From assembly GCA_026397725.1 (NCBI GenBank), contig JAPLUI010000291.1, positions 1-58,236 of the forward strand: DNA of 58,236 nt. Direction: 5' to 3'. Source of the stretch: Verrucomicrobiota bacterium (GTDB taxonomy: Bacteria > Verrucomicrobiota > Verrucomicrobiia > Verrucomicrobiales > Akkermansiaceae). This document shows, piece by piece, positions 16,403-25,320 of this stretch (positions within the stretch are counted from its first letter, which is position 1; every line of letters begins with the position of its first letter). The notes beneath the pieces were generated by a model. That model was not told the origin of the DNA and did not search any database. It worked only from the letters and a program-made list of their open reading frames with translations. The position numbers and the translations under genes were made by a program.

Positions 16403-19108
16403 TCACGGGTCCAGCAAGGCCCGCACCGTGGCGGGGTCCAGGGTGGCGGCGAGGTCAGCACCGGCGAGGATGCCGGCGGCGAGCTGGCCTTTTTCCTGTT
16501 GGAGTTTGTGAATGCGCTCCTCCACGGTGTCCTGGCAGAGCAGTTTGTGAACGAACACCGGCTTGTCCTGGCCGATCCGATAGGCACGGTCGGTCGCCTG
16601 CGCCTCAACGGCCGGGTTCCACCACGGGTCGTAGTGGATCACGGTGTCGGCGGCAGTTAGGTTGAGGCCGGTGCCCCCGGCCTTGAGCGAGATGAGAAAC
16701 AGGGGGACTTTGCCGCTTTGGAAATCCTCGACCAGCTTGCCGCGGTCCTTGGAGCCGCCGGTGAGCTTGAGGTAGGGGATGGGCACCTGAATGAGATGCG
16801 CCTCGATGAGGGCGAGCATGCTGGTGAACTGCGAAAACAACAGGATGCGCCGGCCTTCCTCCAGGAGCAACTCCAGCAGGTCGGTTAGAAAATCCAGCTT
16901 GGCGGAGTCGCGGACGTGGTTGGAGAAATCCTCCGGCAACAGGCGCGGATCGCAGCAAATCTGGCGGAGTTTGAGCAAGGCATCGAGGAAGACGATCTGC
17001 GATTGCCCGAGGCCGCGGGCGGCGATCGCCTGGCGGACGCGCTTGTCCATGGTGGCACGCACGGTTTCGTAGAGGTCCTTTTGCCCGGTGTGCAGTTCGA
17101 TGAGGTGGACGAGGGTGGTTTTCGGCGGCAATTCCTTGGCCACCTGATCCTTGGTACGGCGGAGAATCAACGGAGCCACGCGGCGCTTGAGCACTTCGTT
17201 GCGTTCCGCGTCGCCGTCTTTTTCAATCGGCTTGCGAAAGCGGCTGTTGAAGGCCTCTTCGCTGCCGAGAAAACCCGGGATGAGGAAGCGCAGCAGGCTC
17301 CACAACTCGCCGAGGTGGTTTTCGATCGGCGTGCCGGATAGGCAGAGGCGGTGGCACGCATTCAGTTTGCAGGCGGCCTGGGCCACCTTGGCCCGCGGGT
17401 TCTTGATGTTTTGAGCTTCGTCCAGCACCACCATGTGGAAGGCCACGCCGCGAAGTTTTTCGAGGTCCCGTTGCAGGAGCGCGAATGAGGTGAGGACCAG
17501 ATCCGCATGCGGGATGGCGCGGAAGTAGCGTTTCCGTTCCGGTCCGTTGAGCACCAGCACGCGCAGGCTGGGGGTGAACTTGAGCGCCTCCGCCCGCCAG
17601 TTGGGGACCACCGAGGTGGGGGCCACCACCAATACCGGTTTGCCGCCCATCCGGCCAGCCGCCTTTTCCGTTAGGATATGGGTCAGGGTTTGGAGGGTTT
17701 TGCCGAGGCCCATGTCGTCGGCCAGGATGCCATGCAAGCCGTGGCGGGCGAGGAATTGCATCCAGTGAAAGCCGGCGAGTTGATAGTCGCGGAGCGTGGC
17801 TTGCACTCCCGCCGGCAGCGGCACCGGCTCGAGGCCGGAAAAATCCTTGAGCCGCGCGGCAAGTTCTGCTAGATCCGGTGGCGGGGTGAGACCGAGCCCA
17901 TCCAGTCCGGCCAGCGCCGCGGCATCCAGCGCATGCAGGCGGGCCCGGTCGGGAAACTTCGGATCGAGCAGCGCGGCGAGGTGTCGGAGAATCATCCGCA
18001 CCCGGCCCACCGGCAGCCGCAGCGCATCACCATTTGGCAACGGCGCATAGACGTGACCTTGGTTCGGGCGGTCCAGCGTCTCCTCCAGGAAGTCGCTTTC
18101 CAGCAAGCCGGCCAGGATCGGCAGCAAATCATAACGTTCGCCGGCCACCTCGAAACCCACCGACAGGCTGAACCAGCCGCCTGGCCCCGGTTCCAGCAGG
18201 CTTTCCCACTGCGACGGATCGGCATCAAAGACGCAGTGGCCCACCTGGTCATCCATGGTGACGCGCCACCCGAGAGTCTCCAGGCGGGCCACCATTTCGC
18301 CGCGGAATTGATGCCAGAACGCATCGGTGGGCACGCGCCCCGGATCGGGAAACCATCGGTCCGGACCGTGGGTGGGAGCGGCGTCCCTGGACTTGAGGTT
18401 GAGCAGAAAGCGCCACGCGGAATTGGCTTGCAGCGAGGAGAGTCCGGTATCCCGAAGTTGTTGGGCGGCGGCATTTTCCGCGCCGGCATCGTGCTTCAGA
18501 ATCGCGGCCTGGCCGTCGGCCAGGGTCACCGTGCTCACCCAGTCCGGCATCGACGCCCGCAGTGGACCACGATGGACACCGTAGCTGACCGTGGCGGCGG
18601 CGGAAATCCAATGGTCGGGATCCGGCAACCCAAGCGATTGCAGCAACAAGCGCGTCGTGCGGTCGATCGGCTCGCGGGTGACGTGCAGCTCGAAGCACGG
18701 CTCGAACGTGAGCCACGGCCGCTCCGCCGACGGCTCCTTGAGCAAGTCGCGGGGGCTGGGCAAGGCCGCCGCCACCGCGCCGGCCACCCCGTGCCCGAGC
18801 AGCCGTTGCGGGTCGCGTTCCTTCGCCGCCTTCAGCAGCAATGCCGCCGCATGCTGGCAAAAGCCGCCGAACTCGCACGAACAGGAGGTATCAAACTCCC
18901 ACCCGCTGCCGGAGTTCCAGACACTCACCTCGGTCGTCTCATTCACCACCGTGCCCCGCAGCACAACAGTGTCCGGGCTGGCCGGTTCGAGGCGCAGGTC
19001 CCTGACCTTGGTCACCAGCGCCTGCGCGGCGGCGAGATGATCGTCGTCGAAGCGGTTTTTCCAGCGGGAGTCGCCGAGAAAGGCTTGGATGTCAGTTCCG
19101 GCAGGCAA
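16403..19108 (-). CDS. SWIM zinc-finger SNF2-family DNA-dependent ATPase
   Basis: 901 residues with a TTG start at 19108; an in-frame TAG five codons upstream excludes an earlier start. An N-terminal SWIM-type zinc finger is seen as C-S-C-E-F-G-G-F-C-Q-H (about residue 77). The C-terminal half is a complete SNF2 motor: D-D-M-G-L-G-K-T-L-Q (motif I), V-L-D-E-A-Q-N-I-K-N (II), L-S-G-T-P-I-E-N (III), L-L-F-S-Q-F-T (IV), G-G-T-G-L-N-L-T (V) and Q-A-T-D-R-A-Y-R-I-G-Q (VI). It translocates on duplex DNA, probably remodelling nucleoprotein. No restriction or defence genes are adjacent, so it looks like a stand-alone bacterial SNF2. Confidence 0.95.
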   Translation of the reverse strand: MPAGTDIQAFLGDSRWKNRFDDDHLAAAQALVTKVRDLRLEPASPDTVVLRGTVVNETTEVSVWNSGSGWEFDTSCSCEFGGFCQHAAALLLKAAKERDPQRLLGHGVAGAVAAALPSPRDLLKEPSAERPWLTFEPCFELHVTREPIDRTTRLLLQSLGLPDPDHWISAAATVSYGVHRGPLRASMPDWVSTVTLADGQAAILKHDAGAENAAAQQLRDTGLSSLQANSAWRFLLNLKSRDAAPTHGPDRWFPDPGRVPTDAFWHQFRGEMVARLETLGWRVTMDDQVGHCVFDADPSQWESLLEPGPGGWFSLSVGFEVAGERYDLLPILAGLLESDFLEETLDRPNQGHVYAPLPNGDALRLPVGRVRMILRHLAALLDPKFPDRARLHALDAAALAGLDGLGLTPPPDLAELAARLKDFSGLEPVPLPAGVQATLRDYQLAGFHWMQFLARHGLHGILADDMGLGKTLQTLTHILTEKAAGRMGGKPVLVVAPTSVVPNWRAEALKFTPSLRVLVLNGPERKRYFRAIPHADLVLTSFALLQRDLEKLRGVAFHMVVLDEAQNIKNPRAKVAQAACKLNACHRLCLSGTPIENHLGELWSLLRFLIPGFLGSEEAFNSRFRKPIEKDGDAERNEVLKRRVAPLILRRTKDQVAKELPPKTTLVHLIELHTGQKDLYETVRATMDKRVRQAIAARGLGQSQIVFLDALLKLRQICCDPRLLPEDFSNHVRDSAKLDFLTDLLELLLEEGRRILLFSQFTSMLALIEAHLIQVPIPYLKLTGGSKDRGKLVEDFQSGKVPLFLISLKAGGTGLNLTAADTVIHYDPWWNPAVEAQATDRAYRIGQDKPVFVHKLLCQDTVEERIHKLQQEKGQLAAGILAGADLAATLDPATVRALLDP

Positions 19109-19361
19109 GGTGGCGCAGCCGTTCTAGCATGCTTTTCAATTCCTCCAATCCCGAAAGTCCGCCTGTCGTTCCCTGGATGTGCCGGGGTGCCTCGGCATGC
19201 ATACCGCCGACATGCAGCACGGTGCCGGCTGCCTCTCCCGGGTGGCATCGCAGGCCTGGTCTTGCCGATCGTCTTCAGCCATCGTTGCCGATGCCTATGA
19301 ACGCCTGCGGACCCTTGCTGTCAGCCTACCCGGAGCCTCCGATCCAACCACCGGAAGTGCG

Positions 19362-20657
19362 ATGAAAACCGTATCGGGCGGCGCGGCCGCAGTAATTCGC
19401 GAACGATGGCTCTTGATTCCTGGGTGCCTGCGGGCCTATCCCTTGGGCGTGACGACACGCTGGTGGCGAATGATCTTGGAGGAGCCGTATCGGGTGTTTT
19501 TCCCGTTGGGGATGCTGGCGGGAATGGGTGGCGTCATGCTGTGGCCGCTCCATTACGGACAGTGGCTGGGTTTCAATCCGCTCGAAGCCCACCCGCGGCT
19601 GATGATCGAGGGCTTCATGGGGGCCTTTGTGCTCGGGTTTCTCGGCACGGCATTTCCCCGCGTGGTGGGCAACCGGGGGTGGTTCGCCGGGGAGTTCCTG
19701 CTGCTGCTCGGGCTGTGGGCCGGGGTGGTGGGCAGTGCCGCCAGCGGCCGGGTGGTGGCTGCCGACGGGTTCTTCGCGGGGTTGCTGGGACTGCTGTTTT
19801 GCGGTCTGGCGTTGCGCTGGGCCTGGGGCCATCGGGACACGCCGCCGCCGGGCTTCTTGCTGGCCCTGACCGGATTGTTAGGCGGGGCGCTGGCGGCCGC
19901 TTGCCTGGCCTGCGGGGGCGGCCTGTGGCTGGGCCTGGGCGGGCAGGCGTGGGCGAAGCTATGGCTTTTCCAGGGCTTGCTGCTGCTGCCCGTGATGGGG
20001 ATCGGGCCGTACTTGCTGCCGCGCTTTTTCGGCCTGCCAAGCAGCCATTCGTTTGATGATTCGCCGCGTCCGCCCGCCGGGTGGTGGCTGCGGGTTGGCG
20101 CGGCGGTGTTTTGGGGCCTGCACCTGGTGGCCAGTTTCGCGCTTGAAGTCCACGGCTATCCGCTGCTCGGCCACCTGTTGCGAGCTGCGGTGATCGGGGT
20201 GTGGTTTGCCTTGGAAACACCGGTCTTCCGCCGGGGAAAAGTCTCTTCCACCCCCGGCAATGTCGTGCGTTTGGCACTCGTCGGCATGCTGGCCGGCTGC
20301 GGAGCCGCAGCGTTTTGGCCGACCGCGCGGATTGGGGCTTTGCATTTGTTCTTTGCCGCCGGGCTTGGCCTGCTGACGCTGGCGGTCGGCACGCGGGTCA
20401 TCCTCGGCCATGCGGGCCGACATGATCTGCTGGTCGGGCGGCTGCGCTGGCTGCGCTGGGCCGCAGGGCTGCTGGTGCTGGCCGCCACCACCCGGATGAG
20501 CGCGGATTTTCTGCCGACGGTGCGGACGTCGCATCACATCTATGCCGCGTGGACTTGGGTGCTGGGCGGGATGCTTTGGTTTTGGGCGTTGTCGAGGTTT
20601 CTGTGGCGCCGGGAGGGCGTGCCAAAGCCACGCTCCAAGTGCCCACGTCGGCGCTGA
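19362..20657 (+). CDS. NnrS family heme-copper membrane protein
   Basis: 431 residues from the ATG at 19362; the open frame further upstream has no membrane character. About twelve hydrophobic segments are visible. The opening E-E-P-Y-R-V-F-F-P-L-G and the H-P-R-L-M-I-E-G-F-M-G-A-F-V-L-G-F-L-G-T-A segment match NnrS, a multi-pass protein associated with nitric oxide stress in denitrifiers. Conserved His residues (H-Y-G-Q, H-P-R, H-L-L-R, H-I-Y-A) could be heme ligands. An Rrf2-type regulator lies tail to tail 16 bases downstream, consistent with NO-responsive control. Confidence 0.85.
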   Translation: MKTVSGGAAAVIRERWLLIPGCLRAYPLGVTTRWWRMILEEPYRVFFPLGMLAGMGGVMLWPLHYGQWLGFNPLEAHPRLMIEGFMGAFVLGFLGTAFPRVVGNRGWFAGEFLLLLGLWAGVVGSAASGRVVAADGFFAGLLGLLFCGLALRWAWGHRDTPPPGFLLALTGLLGGALAAACLACGGGLWLGLGGQAWAKLWLFQGLLLLPVMGIGPYLLPRFFGLPSSHSFDDSPRPPAGWWLRVGAAVFWGLHLVASFALEVHGYPLLGHLLRAAVIGVWFALETPVFRRGKVSSTPGNVVRLALVGMLAGCGAAAFWPTARIGALHLFFAAGLGLLTLAVGTRVILGHAGRHDLLVGRLRWLRWAAGLLVLAATTRMSADFLPTVRTSHHIYAAWTWVLGGMLWFWALSRFLWRREGVPKPRSKCPRRR

Positions 20658-20673
20658 GCCAGCCCTGAGCGGG

Positions 20674-21102
20674 CTACTTGCGAGCCGCTCGTCTGCCCTT
20701 CTTCAAAAAGACCGCAAGCGTGGTATTTTCAAGAAAGGCCCGGGAGTTCTCCTTCAACTTCTCGAAGCCTTTGTGCAGCGGACACGGATCACCCTTGCCG
20801 CACCAATCCTGGCTGATGGGACAAAGACTTTCCTGCGGCCGCTCAAACAACGCCACAATCTCCATCAGCCGAATCTCACCCGGTGGCTTGGCCAGACAAT
20901 AGCCGCCTCCCGGTCCCATGATCCCTCGTACCAGGCCCGCAGCGGCGGCCTGGCTCAACAGCTTGGCCGCCAGCGCCACCGGGATTTTCCGCACCCGTCC
21001 CACCTCGCTCGAAGAAATCGCGGGGGCATCCGGTTGGTATTGTTCGGCCAAATAACTGATCGCAGAGACCGCCTGCCGTGCAAGTTTTCCGTAACGAAAC
21101 AT
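20674..21102 (-). CDS. Rrf2 family transcriptional regulator (NsrR/IscR-like) with three Cys
   Basis: 142 residues from the ATG at 21102. An N-terminal winged helix has A-V-S-A-I-S-Y-L-A, L-A-A-K-L-L-S-Q-A-A-A-A-G-L-V and the Rrf2 wing G-P-G-G-G-Y-C-L-A. The sequence C-P-I-S-Q-D-W-C-G-K-G-D-P-C provides three Cys (C-x6-C-x5-C), the arrangement used by NsrR, IscR and RsrR to hold an Fe-S cluster. The neighbour is nnrS, so NO or redox sensing is the best guess. A Lys/Arg-rich tail (K-K-G-R-R-A-A-R-K) ends the protein. Confidence 0.88.
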   Translation of the reverse strand: MFRYGKLARQAVSAISYLAEQYQPDAPAISSSEVGRVRKIPVALAAKLLSQAAAAGLVRGIMGPGGGYCLAKPPGEIRLMEIVALFERPQESLCPISQDWCGKGDPCPLHKGFEKLKENSRAFLENTTLAVFLKKGRRAARK

Positions 21103-21141
21103 GACCGAACCTAACCAGCCAGCACCAACAATCAAGCACAA

Positions 21142-21158
21142 TTTCAAAAAAAATGAAA
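21142..21158. promoter_or_regulatory. A/T-rich inverted repeat upstream of the Rrf2 gene
   Basis: TTTCA (21142-21146) and TGAAA (21154-21158) flank seven A residues, about 40 bases before the Rrf2 start. It is one of the few A/T-rich islands here. The position suits an autoregulatory operator or a promoter UP-like element; it does not clearly match the known NsrR consensus. Confidence 0.3.
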
Positions 21159-21309
21159 AAAATCTCTTGGTTTGGTTCCGAGCTGGTGGATCCGCCGCCC
21201 GTCCGGAGCGAATTGCCGGCGCTTGGCGGCTTTGATGAGGAGCCGGAGGCAGCTCTCCATGGCCGCCAAGTCCAGGCTGACCCGCAGCAGGTGTGGGGCT
21301 TGGTTTCCA

Positions 21310-22236
21310 TCACGATCTGTCGGGGAACCTGGCCTTCCAGATGGCATGGGCGTCACGGATTTCAGCCGCCTCGCGGGTGGCGCCCAGCTCCCAGGTGAGC
21401 GGGCAGCCGGCGGGGAAAAACCGGAGCAACGCGGCGTAATCAAGCGTGCCTGAAAACGGCGTCCGGTGATCGCGGGCCGGCCACTCGACATCATGCACAT
21501 GCCCGCCCATGAGCTGCGGCGAAATCCGCTCCAGCCACTCGTGGTGGTCGAGCAGTCCGAGATTGTGCTTGAGCTGGACATGGCCGAAGTCATGCCAGTA
21601 ACCAACCCATGGGTTGTCGGCAAAGTGGTCTTGCAGATTCACCATCTCGCGCTCGCTCGGCACGTCCTCGAAGTGCGAGCGGGATTCGATGGCGAGTTTC
21701 ACCCCGGCGGCGGCGGCCCGCTCGGCGATGGTGCCGAGGGCGTCGAGCGCCCGATAATAGTAGAGTGGGGCGAGCTTCTCGCGCTTCCTGACGAAGGCGA
21801 GCTTCGCCTTCACATAAGCCGGCTGAGTCTGGCGGCCCGCCGCCACCATCTGGGTAAGGCACTTGCTCCAGTGCTGCGGATTCAACGGCACCGAGCCCAT
21901 GTGGAGGACCAGGTAGTGCGCCTTGAACTCGACGGCCAACTCCAGCGTGCGGAATGTCATGTCGAGTGCCCGTTGGCGGTCACAGGACCGGTGCGAGGTG
22001 AATTCGTAGGCATCCGGCGCATCAATCATCACCTCGACCGGTGAAGGGAAGAAATTGTGGACCCCGGCGCAGGTGAAGATGCCGCGTTGGAACGCCTTGC
22101 GGATGCCGGGCACCTTGGCCACACTCATGCCGTGGGACAACTCGATGTGGGTGAATCCGAGGTTCACGATTTCCTCAATCATCTCCTCGCCATCGGTATG
22201 GCGGCTGTTGTTCCAACATGAAGAAAAGGCTAGCAT
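21310..22236 (-). CDS. Sugar phosphate isomerase/epimerase-like TIM barrel
   Basis: 308 residues from the ATG at 22236. The open frame continues upstream in antisense to the ABC gene, but that part is only a shadow. The sequence reads as an AP-endonuclease-2/xylose-isomerase-like TIM barrel: I-E-L-S-H-G near the N-terminus, A-I-E-S-R-S-H-F-E-D-V-P, G-Y-W-H-D-F-G-H-V-Q and G-G-H-V-H-D-V-E-W, which supply metal ligands Glu, Asp/His, His and Glu (W-E-L-G). Such proteins are typically keto-sugar epimerases or isomerases in polysaccharide degraders. The substrate cannot be read from sequence. A 15-base palindrome lies upstream of its start. Confidence 0.8.
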   Translation of the reverse strand: MLAFSSCWNNSRHTDGEEMIEEIVNLGFTHIELSHGMSVAKVPGIRKAFQRGIFTCAGVHNFFPSPVEVMIDAPDAYEFTSHRSCDRQRALDMTFRTLELAVEFKAHYLVLHMGSVPLNPQHWSKCLTQMVAAGRQTQPAYVKAKLAFVRKREKLAPLYYYRALDALGTIAERAAAAGVKLAIESRSHFEDVPSEREMVNLQDHFADNPWVGYWHDFGHVQLKHNLGLLDHHEWLERISPQLMGGHVHDVEWPARDHRTPFSGTLDYAALLRFFPAGCPLTWELGATREAAEIRDAHAIWKARFPDRS

Positions 22237-22339
22237 GGCACGCAGCCCCGACGCACCGGGGCGGGCGGAGCATGCGCCAACCGGGCCGCTGATGCAAGCA
22301 CACGGCAAATTCGGGCGATGGACCCGCGAAATTCCGCCA

Positions 22340-22354
22340 ATGGGAGACTCCCAT
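22340..22354. promoter_or_regulatory. 15-base palindrome upstream of the TIM-barrel gene
   Basis: ATGGGAGACTCCCAT has perfect 7-base arms around a single A. It lies in the 142-bp space between the end of the ABC transporter gene and the start of the isomerase-like gene, both minus strand. A one-base centre is too tight for an RNA hairpin terminator but is typical of a dimeric repressor site, so an operator for the isomerase gene is plausible. Confidence 0.4.
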
Positions 22355-22378
22355 GGTTTGGTGCCTGCCGGCGGCGGG

Positions 22379-24118
22379 TCATTGACTGCGGGGCGTTTCC
22401 GACAGGAAGGATTTGCGGGAGAGTTCGGCGTATTTGCCGGCGCGGGCGAGGAGATCGGCATGGGTCCCCTGCTCGATGACTTCGCCTTTTTCCAGCACGT
22501 AGATGCAGTCGGCGTTCTGGATGGTGGAAAGCCGGTGGGCGATGACGAAGGCGGTGCGGTTGGCCATGAGGTGGTCGAGGGCGTCCTGGATTTGGCGCTC
22601 GGTTTCCGAATCGACCGAGGCGGTGGCCTCGTCAAGCAGCAGGATGGGGGCGTTTTTAAGCAGCGCTCTGGCGATGGAGATTCGTTGTTTTTCCCCGCCG
22701 GAAAGTTTGACGCCGCGTTCGCCGACATTGGTGTCGAGTTGCTGCGGCAAGGTGCTGACGAACGCATCGGCGTGGGCGGCACTCAGCGCGGCCCAGAGTT
22801 CGGCCGCAGTGGCATCGCGCTTGGACAGGAGGAGGTTTTCGCGGACGGTGCCGTTGAAGAGGAACGGCTCCTGGGTGACGTAGGCGAGGTGCTCGCGCAG
22901 GGAGGTTTTCGCGAGGTCGGCAATGTTCTGCCCGTCGATGCAGATGCTGCCGGAACTGACCTCGTAAAAACGGGCCAGCAGGGACAGCACCGTGGTTTTC
23001 CCGGCACCGGTGGAACCCACCAGCGCGATGGTCTGGCCGGGCTGGGCATCAAGGGTCACGTTGTGCAAGGTCGGCTGCTCCTGATAGGTGAAGGAAACCT
23101 TTTCAAAGTGGACGGCACCCCGGATGTGGGCTGGCAGGACCTGCCCGTCGCGGGCGTTGGGTTCTTCCGCGGAGTCGAGGATGTGGAAGACCCGGTCGGC
23201 GGCGGCGCGGCCCGACAGAATCATTTGGTTGAGTGAATTGAGCCGGTCGATCGGCTCATAAAACAACGAGAGAAAGAGCAAAAAGCCCGTGAAATCCCCA
23301 TAACTCAGCTCGCCACGCATGACCTCCCGCCCGCCGCATGCCAGCACCAGCACATACCCGCTCATGCGCAGGAATGACATGCCGGGGGAGTACACCGCCC
23401 ACCACCGCATCATCCTCAGGGTGGCGTGGCGCAGCGCGTCGGAAAACCGATTGAAGCGGGCGTGCTCGTCCGCTTCCGCGGCGTAGGCTTTGATTTGGCG
23501 GACGCCGGAAATGTTGTCGTGCAGCAGGGAGTTGAGGTCGGATGCGGCTTCGCGGTGGTTGCGGTAGCGGTCACCGCCCCGGGTCGAGTAAATCCACGCG
23601 GACAGCGCGAGAAAGGGGACTGGCAGGGTGGCCCAGGCCGCCACCACCGGGTTGAGGTAAAAGAGAAACGCGCCGACGCTGCACACCTGGAGCGTGGCAA
23701 CCAAGCCCTGCTCGATGCCATCGATGAGCACGCGCTCCATGTTGGTGACGTCTTCGACCACCCGGGTCATGATGTCGCCCGTGCGCCGGGTATCAAACCA
23801 ACTCAGCGGCAACCGCTGGATTTTTTCGTATAGATCCGAGCGAATATCGAAGATGACTTTCTGCTCAAACGTGTTGTTGAGGAGAATCCGCAGGGAATTC
23901 AGGCCGTCCTTGACCAAAAACCCGAGCCCGGCGACCCAGATCCAAAGAAAAAACTCAGCGTGCCGTTGCGGATCGGGAATAATGTGGTTGATGACGTGCC
24001 GGGTCGCATTTGGAAATACGAAAATCGCCAAAGTCATTCCAACGGCGCAGAGAAGCTGAGCAGTGGCAAGGCCCGGATAGTGGCGGAGGTAAGCAAGGAC
24101 GCGGAGGATGGACGGCAT
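22379..24118 (-). CDS. MsbA-like ABC exporter (fused permease-ATPase)
   Basis: 579 residues from the ATG at 24118; the upstream extension is dropped because M-P-S-I-L-R-V-L-A-Y-L-R-like starts are usual for the family. An N-terminal six-helix exporter domain is followed by an ATPase with Walker A G-S-T-G-A-G-K-T-T, signature L-S-G-G-E-K-Q-R, Walker B I-L-L-L-D-E-A-T-A-S-V-D and the H-loop I-A-H-R-L-S-T. Half-transporters of this type dimerise and export lipids (lipid A core) or drugs. No LPS genes are adjacent, so lipid export is a family-level inference. Confidence 0.93.
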   Translation of the reverse strand: MPSILRVLAYLRHYPGLATAQLLCAVGMTLAIFVFPNATRHVINHIIPDPQRHAEFFLWIWVAGLGFLVKDGLNSLRILLNNTFEQKVIFDIRSDLYEKIQRLPLSWFDTRRTGDIMTRVVEDVTNMERVLIDGIEQGLVATLQVCSVGAFLFYLNPVVAAWATLPVPFLALSAWIYSTRGGDRYRNHREAASDLNSLLHDNISGVRQIKAYAAEADEHARFNRFSDALRHATLRMMRWWAVYSPGMSFLRMSGYVLVLACGGREVMRGELSYGDFTGFLLFLSLFYEPIDRLNSLNQMILSGRAAADRVFHILDSAEEPNARDGQVLPAHIRGAVHFEKVSFTYQEQPTLHNVTLDAQPGQTIALVGSTGAGKTTVLSLLARFYEVSSGSICIDGQNIADLAKTSLREHLAYVTQEPFLFNGTVRENLLLSKRDATAAELWAALSAAHADAFVSTLPQQLDTNVGERGVKLSGGEKQRISIARALLKNAPILLLDEATASVDSETERQIQDALDHLMANRTAFVIAHRLSTIQNADCIYVLEKGEVIEQGTHADLLARAGKYAELSRKSFLSETPRSQ

Positions 24119-24274
24119 GGAAAACGGGACAGAAATGCGGCCCTGTGGTTGCTTTGTAAAGCCAAGCCGAAAGAAAAGTGAAAAGTTCTCAATATTTGGG
24201 ATTGCAGTGGTGGGCTTGGCGGTCATAGGCTCGCTCGTACCCGTTCGACCCAATCGCTCAACCAATCAAATCTC

Positions 24275-25282
24275 ATGGCCAACGTTTTCGGAATTCTAAC
24301 TGCCATTGTGCTCGCCCTCGCAGCCTTTGTCGCCTATAAGAACAAAGATGCTTACGGTAACGAACTGAACCACCGCAAGGACGAAGAGCGCAAGCTTGCC
24401 GCCAGCCGGGAACGTCTGCAAACCGCCCGCGACAGCCTGGCCGCCACCCAAAAGGAGCGCTCCGATACCGAAGTGGAAGTGGCCAAACTCAAGACCGAAG
24501 AGGAGGCCCAGAAAAAGGCCAACGACGACCTCAAGCAACAAATCGAAACCAAGACCCAGACGGTCGATGCCAACAAGAAGGAGCTGGATGAGATCCGGCA
24601 GAAAACCGCTGCCGTCGGTGAAATCAAGGATCTGGCGGCCAAGGTGAAAACCATGCGGACCGAGATCGAGGATCTGAACCAGTCGATCACCAACAACGAG
24701 GCGAAGCTCGCCAACCTCACCAGCGAAAACACCCGCGTGGGAGGCATGATCGAGGTGCTCAAGGGTGAGAATGAGTTGATCTCCCGCCGGGAATCCTTCT
24801 TCACCAAGGCCCGGATCAATTCGATCTATCCAAACTGGGGCTTTGTGACCGTCGGCGCGGGCAACAGTTCCGGGGTGGTTACCGGTTCCACCCTTGACGT
24901 GGTGCGCGATGGCGCGACGGTGGCCAAGCTGCTCGTCACTGCGGTTGAGAGCAACACCTCATCCGCCAGCATCGTTCCCGATTCGCTTGGCGAAGGCATG
25001 GTACTCATGGTCGGCGATCAAGTCGCTCCCTCGCACAAGCCCGCGCCAAGCCCCAAGGCAGCCTCCAAACCGGCAGCCACCCCAAGCACCGTGCCTGCCG
25101 CAGATTCCAAACCTGCCGAGACGCCCGCGCCCGACGCCGTGCCATCGCTCGATCTGGGTCCCGATCCAAGTGCGGTGCCTGAAACCAAGCCGGAAACCAA
25201 GCCGGAAACCACTCCCGAAACCACTCCCGAAACCACGCCCGAAGCCACTCCTGAAGCCACGCCGGAGCCCGGGACCAACTGA
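24275..25282 (+). CDS. Membrane-anchored coiled-coil protein with a beta domain and Pro/Thr/Glu tail
   Basis: 335 residues. A single N-terminal helix (V-F-G-I-L-T-A-I-V-L-A-L-A-A-F-V-A-Y) is followed by a long coiled coil (about 30-170, highly charged heptads). A compact domain of about 75 residues contains Y-P-N-W-G-F-V-T-V-G-A-G-N-S-S-G-V, and a low-complexity tail of Pro, Thr, Glu and Ala closes the protein. The compact domain is clearly related to that of the next gene, so the two are paralogues. Function unknown; the architecture suggests an envelope scaffold reaching the periplasm. It starts 157 bases from the divergent ABC exporter. Confidence 0.85.
   Translation: MANVFGILTAIVLALAAFVAYKNKDAYGNELNHRKDEERKLAASRERLQTARDSLAATQKERSDTEVEVAKLKTEEEAQKKANDDLKQQIETKTQTVDANKKELDEIRQKTAAVGEIKDLAAKVKTMRTEIEDLNQSITNNEAKLANLTSENTRVGGMIEVLKGENELISRRESFFTKARINSIYPNWGFVTVGAGNSSGVVTGSTLDVVRDGATVAKLLVTAVESNTSSASIVPDSLGEGMVLMVGDQVAPSHKPAPSPKAASKPAATPSTVPAADSKPAETPAPDAVPSLDLGPDPSAVPETKPETKPETTPETTPETTPEATPEATPEPGTN
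25178..25276 (+). repeat. 12-bp coding repeats in the Pro/Thr/Glu tail
   Basis: About eight imperfect 12-base units of the form CCGGAAACCAAG / CCCGAAACCACT / CCTGAAGCCACG encode P-E-T-K or P-E-T-P or P-E-A-T steps at the end of the first coiled-coil protein. Such tails often cross cell wall or periplasmic space and change length by slippage. Confidence 0.85.
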
Positions 25283-25320
25283 TTTGCCGCATTCTCAAGA
25301 CCTATTGCACGGAACCTCCC

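Noticed and set aside
17933..19300. 455-codon plus-strand frame over the SNF2 gene
   Set aside because: It lies opposite the SWIM-SNF2 gene, has shadow composition (Arg/Gly/Gln) and no motif.
22237..22782. N-terminal extension of the TIM-barrel frame into the ABC gene
   Set aside because: The added 180 residues are antisense-type Pro/Ser/Arg-rich sequence; homology begins at the ATG at 22236.
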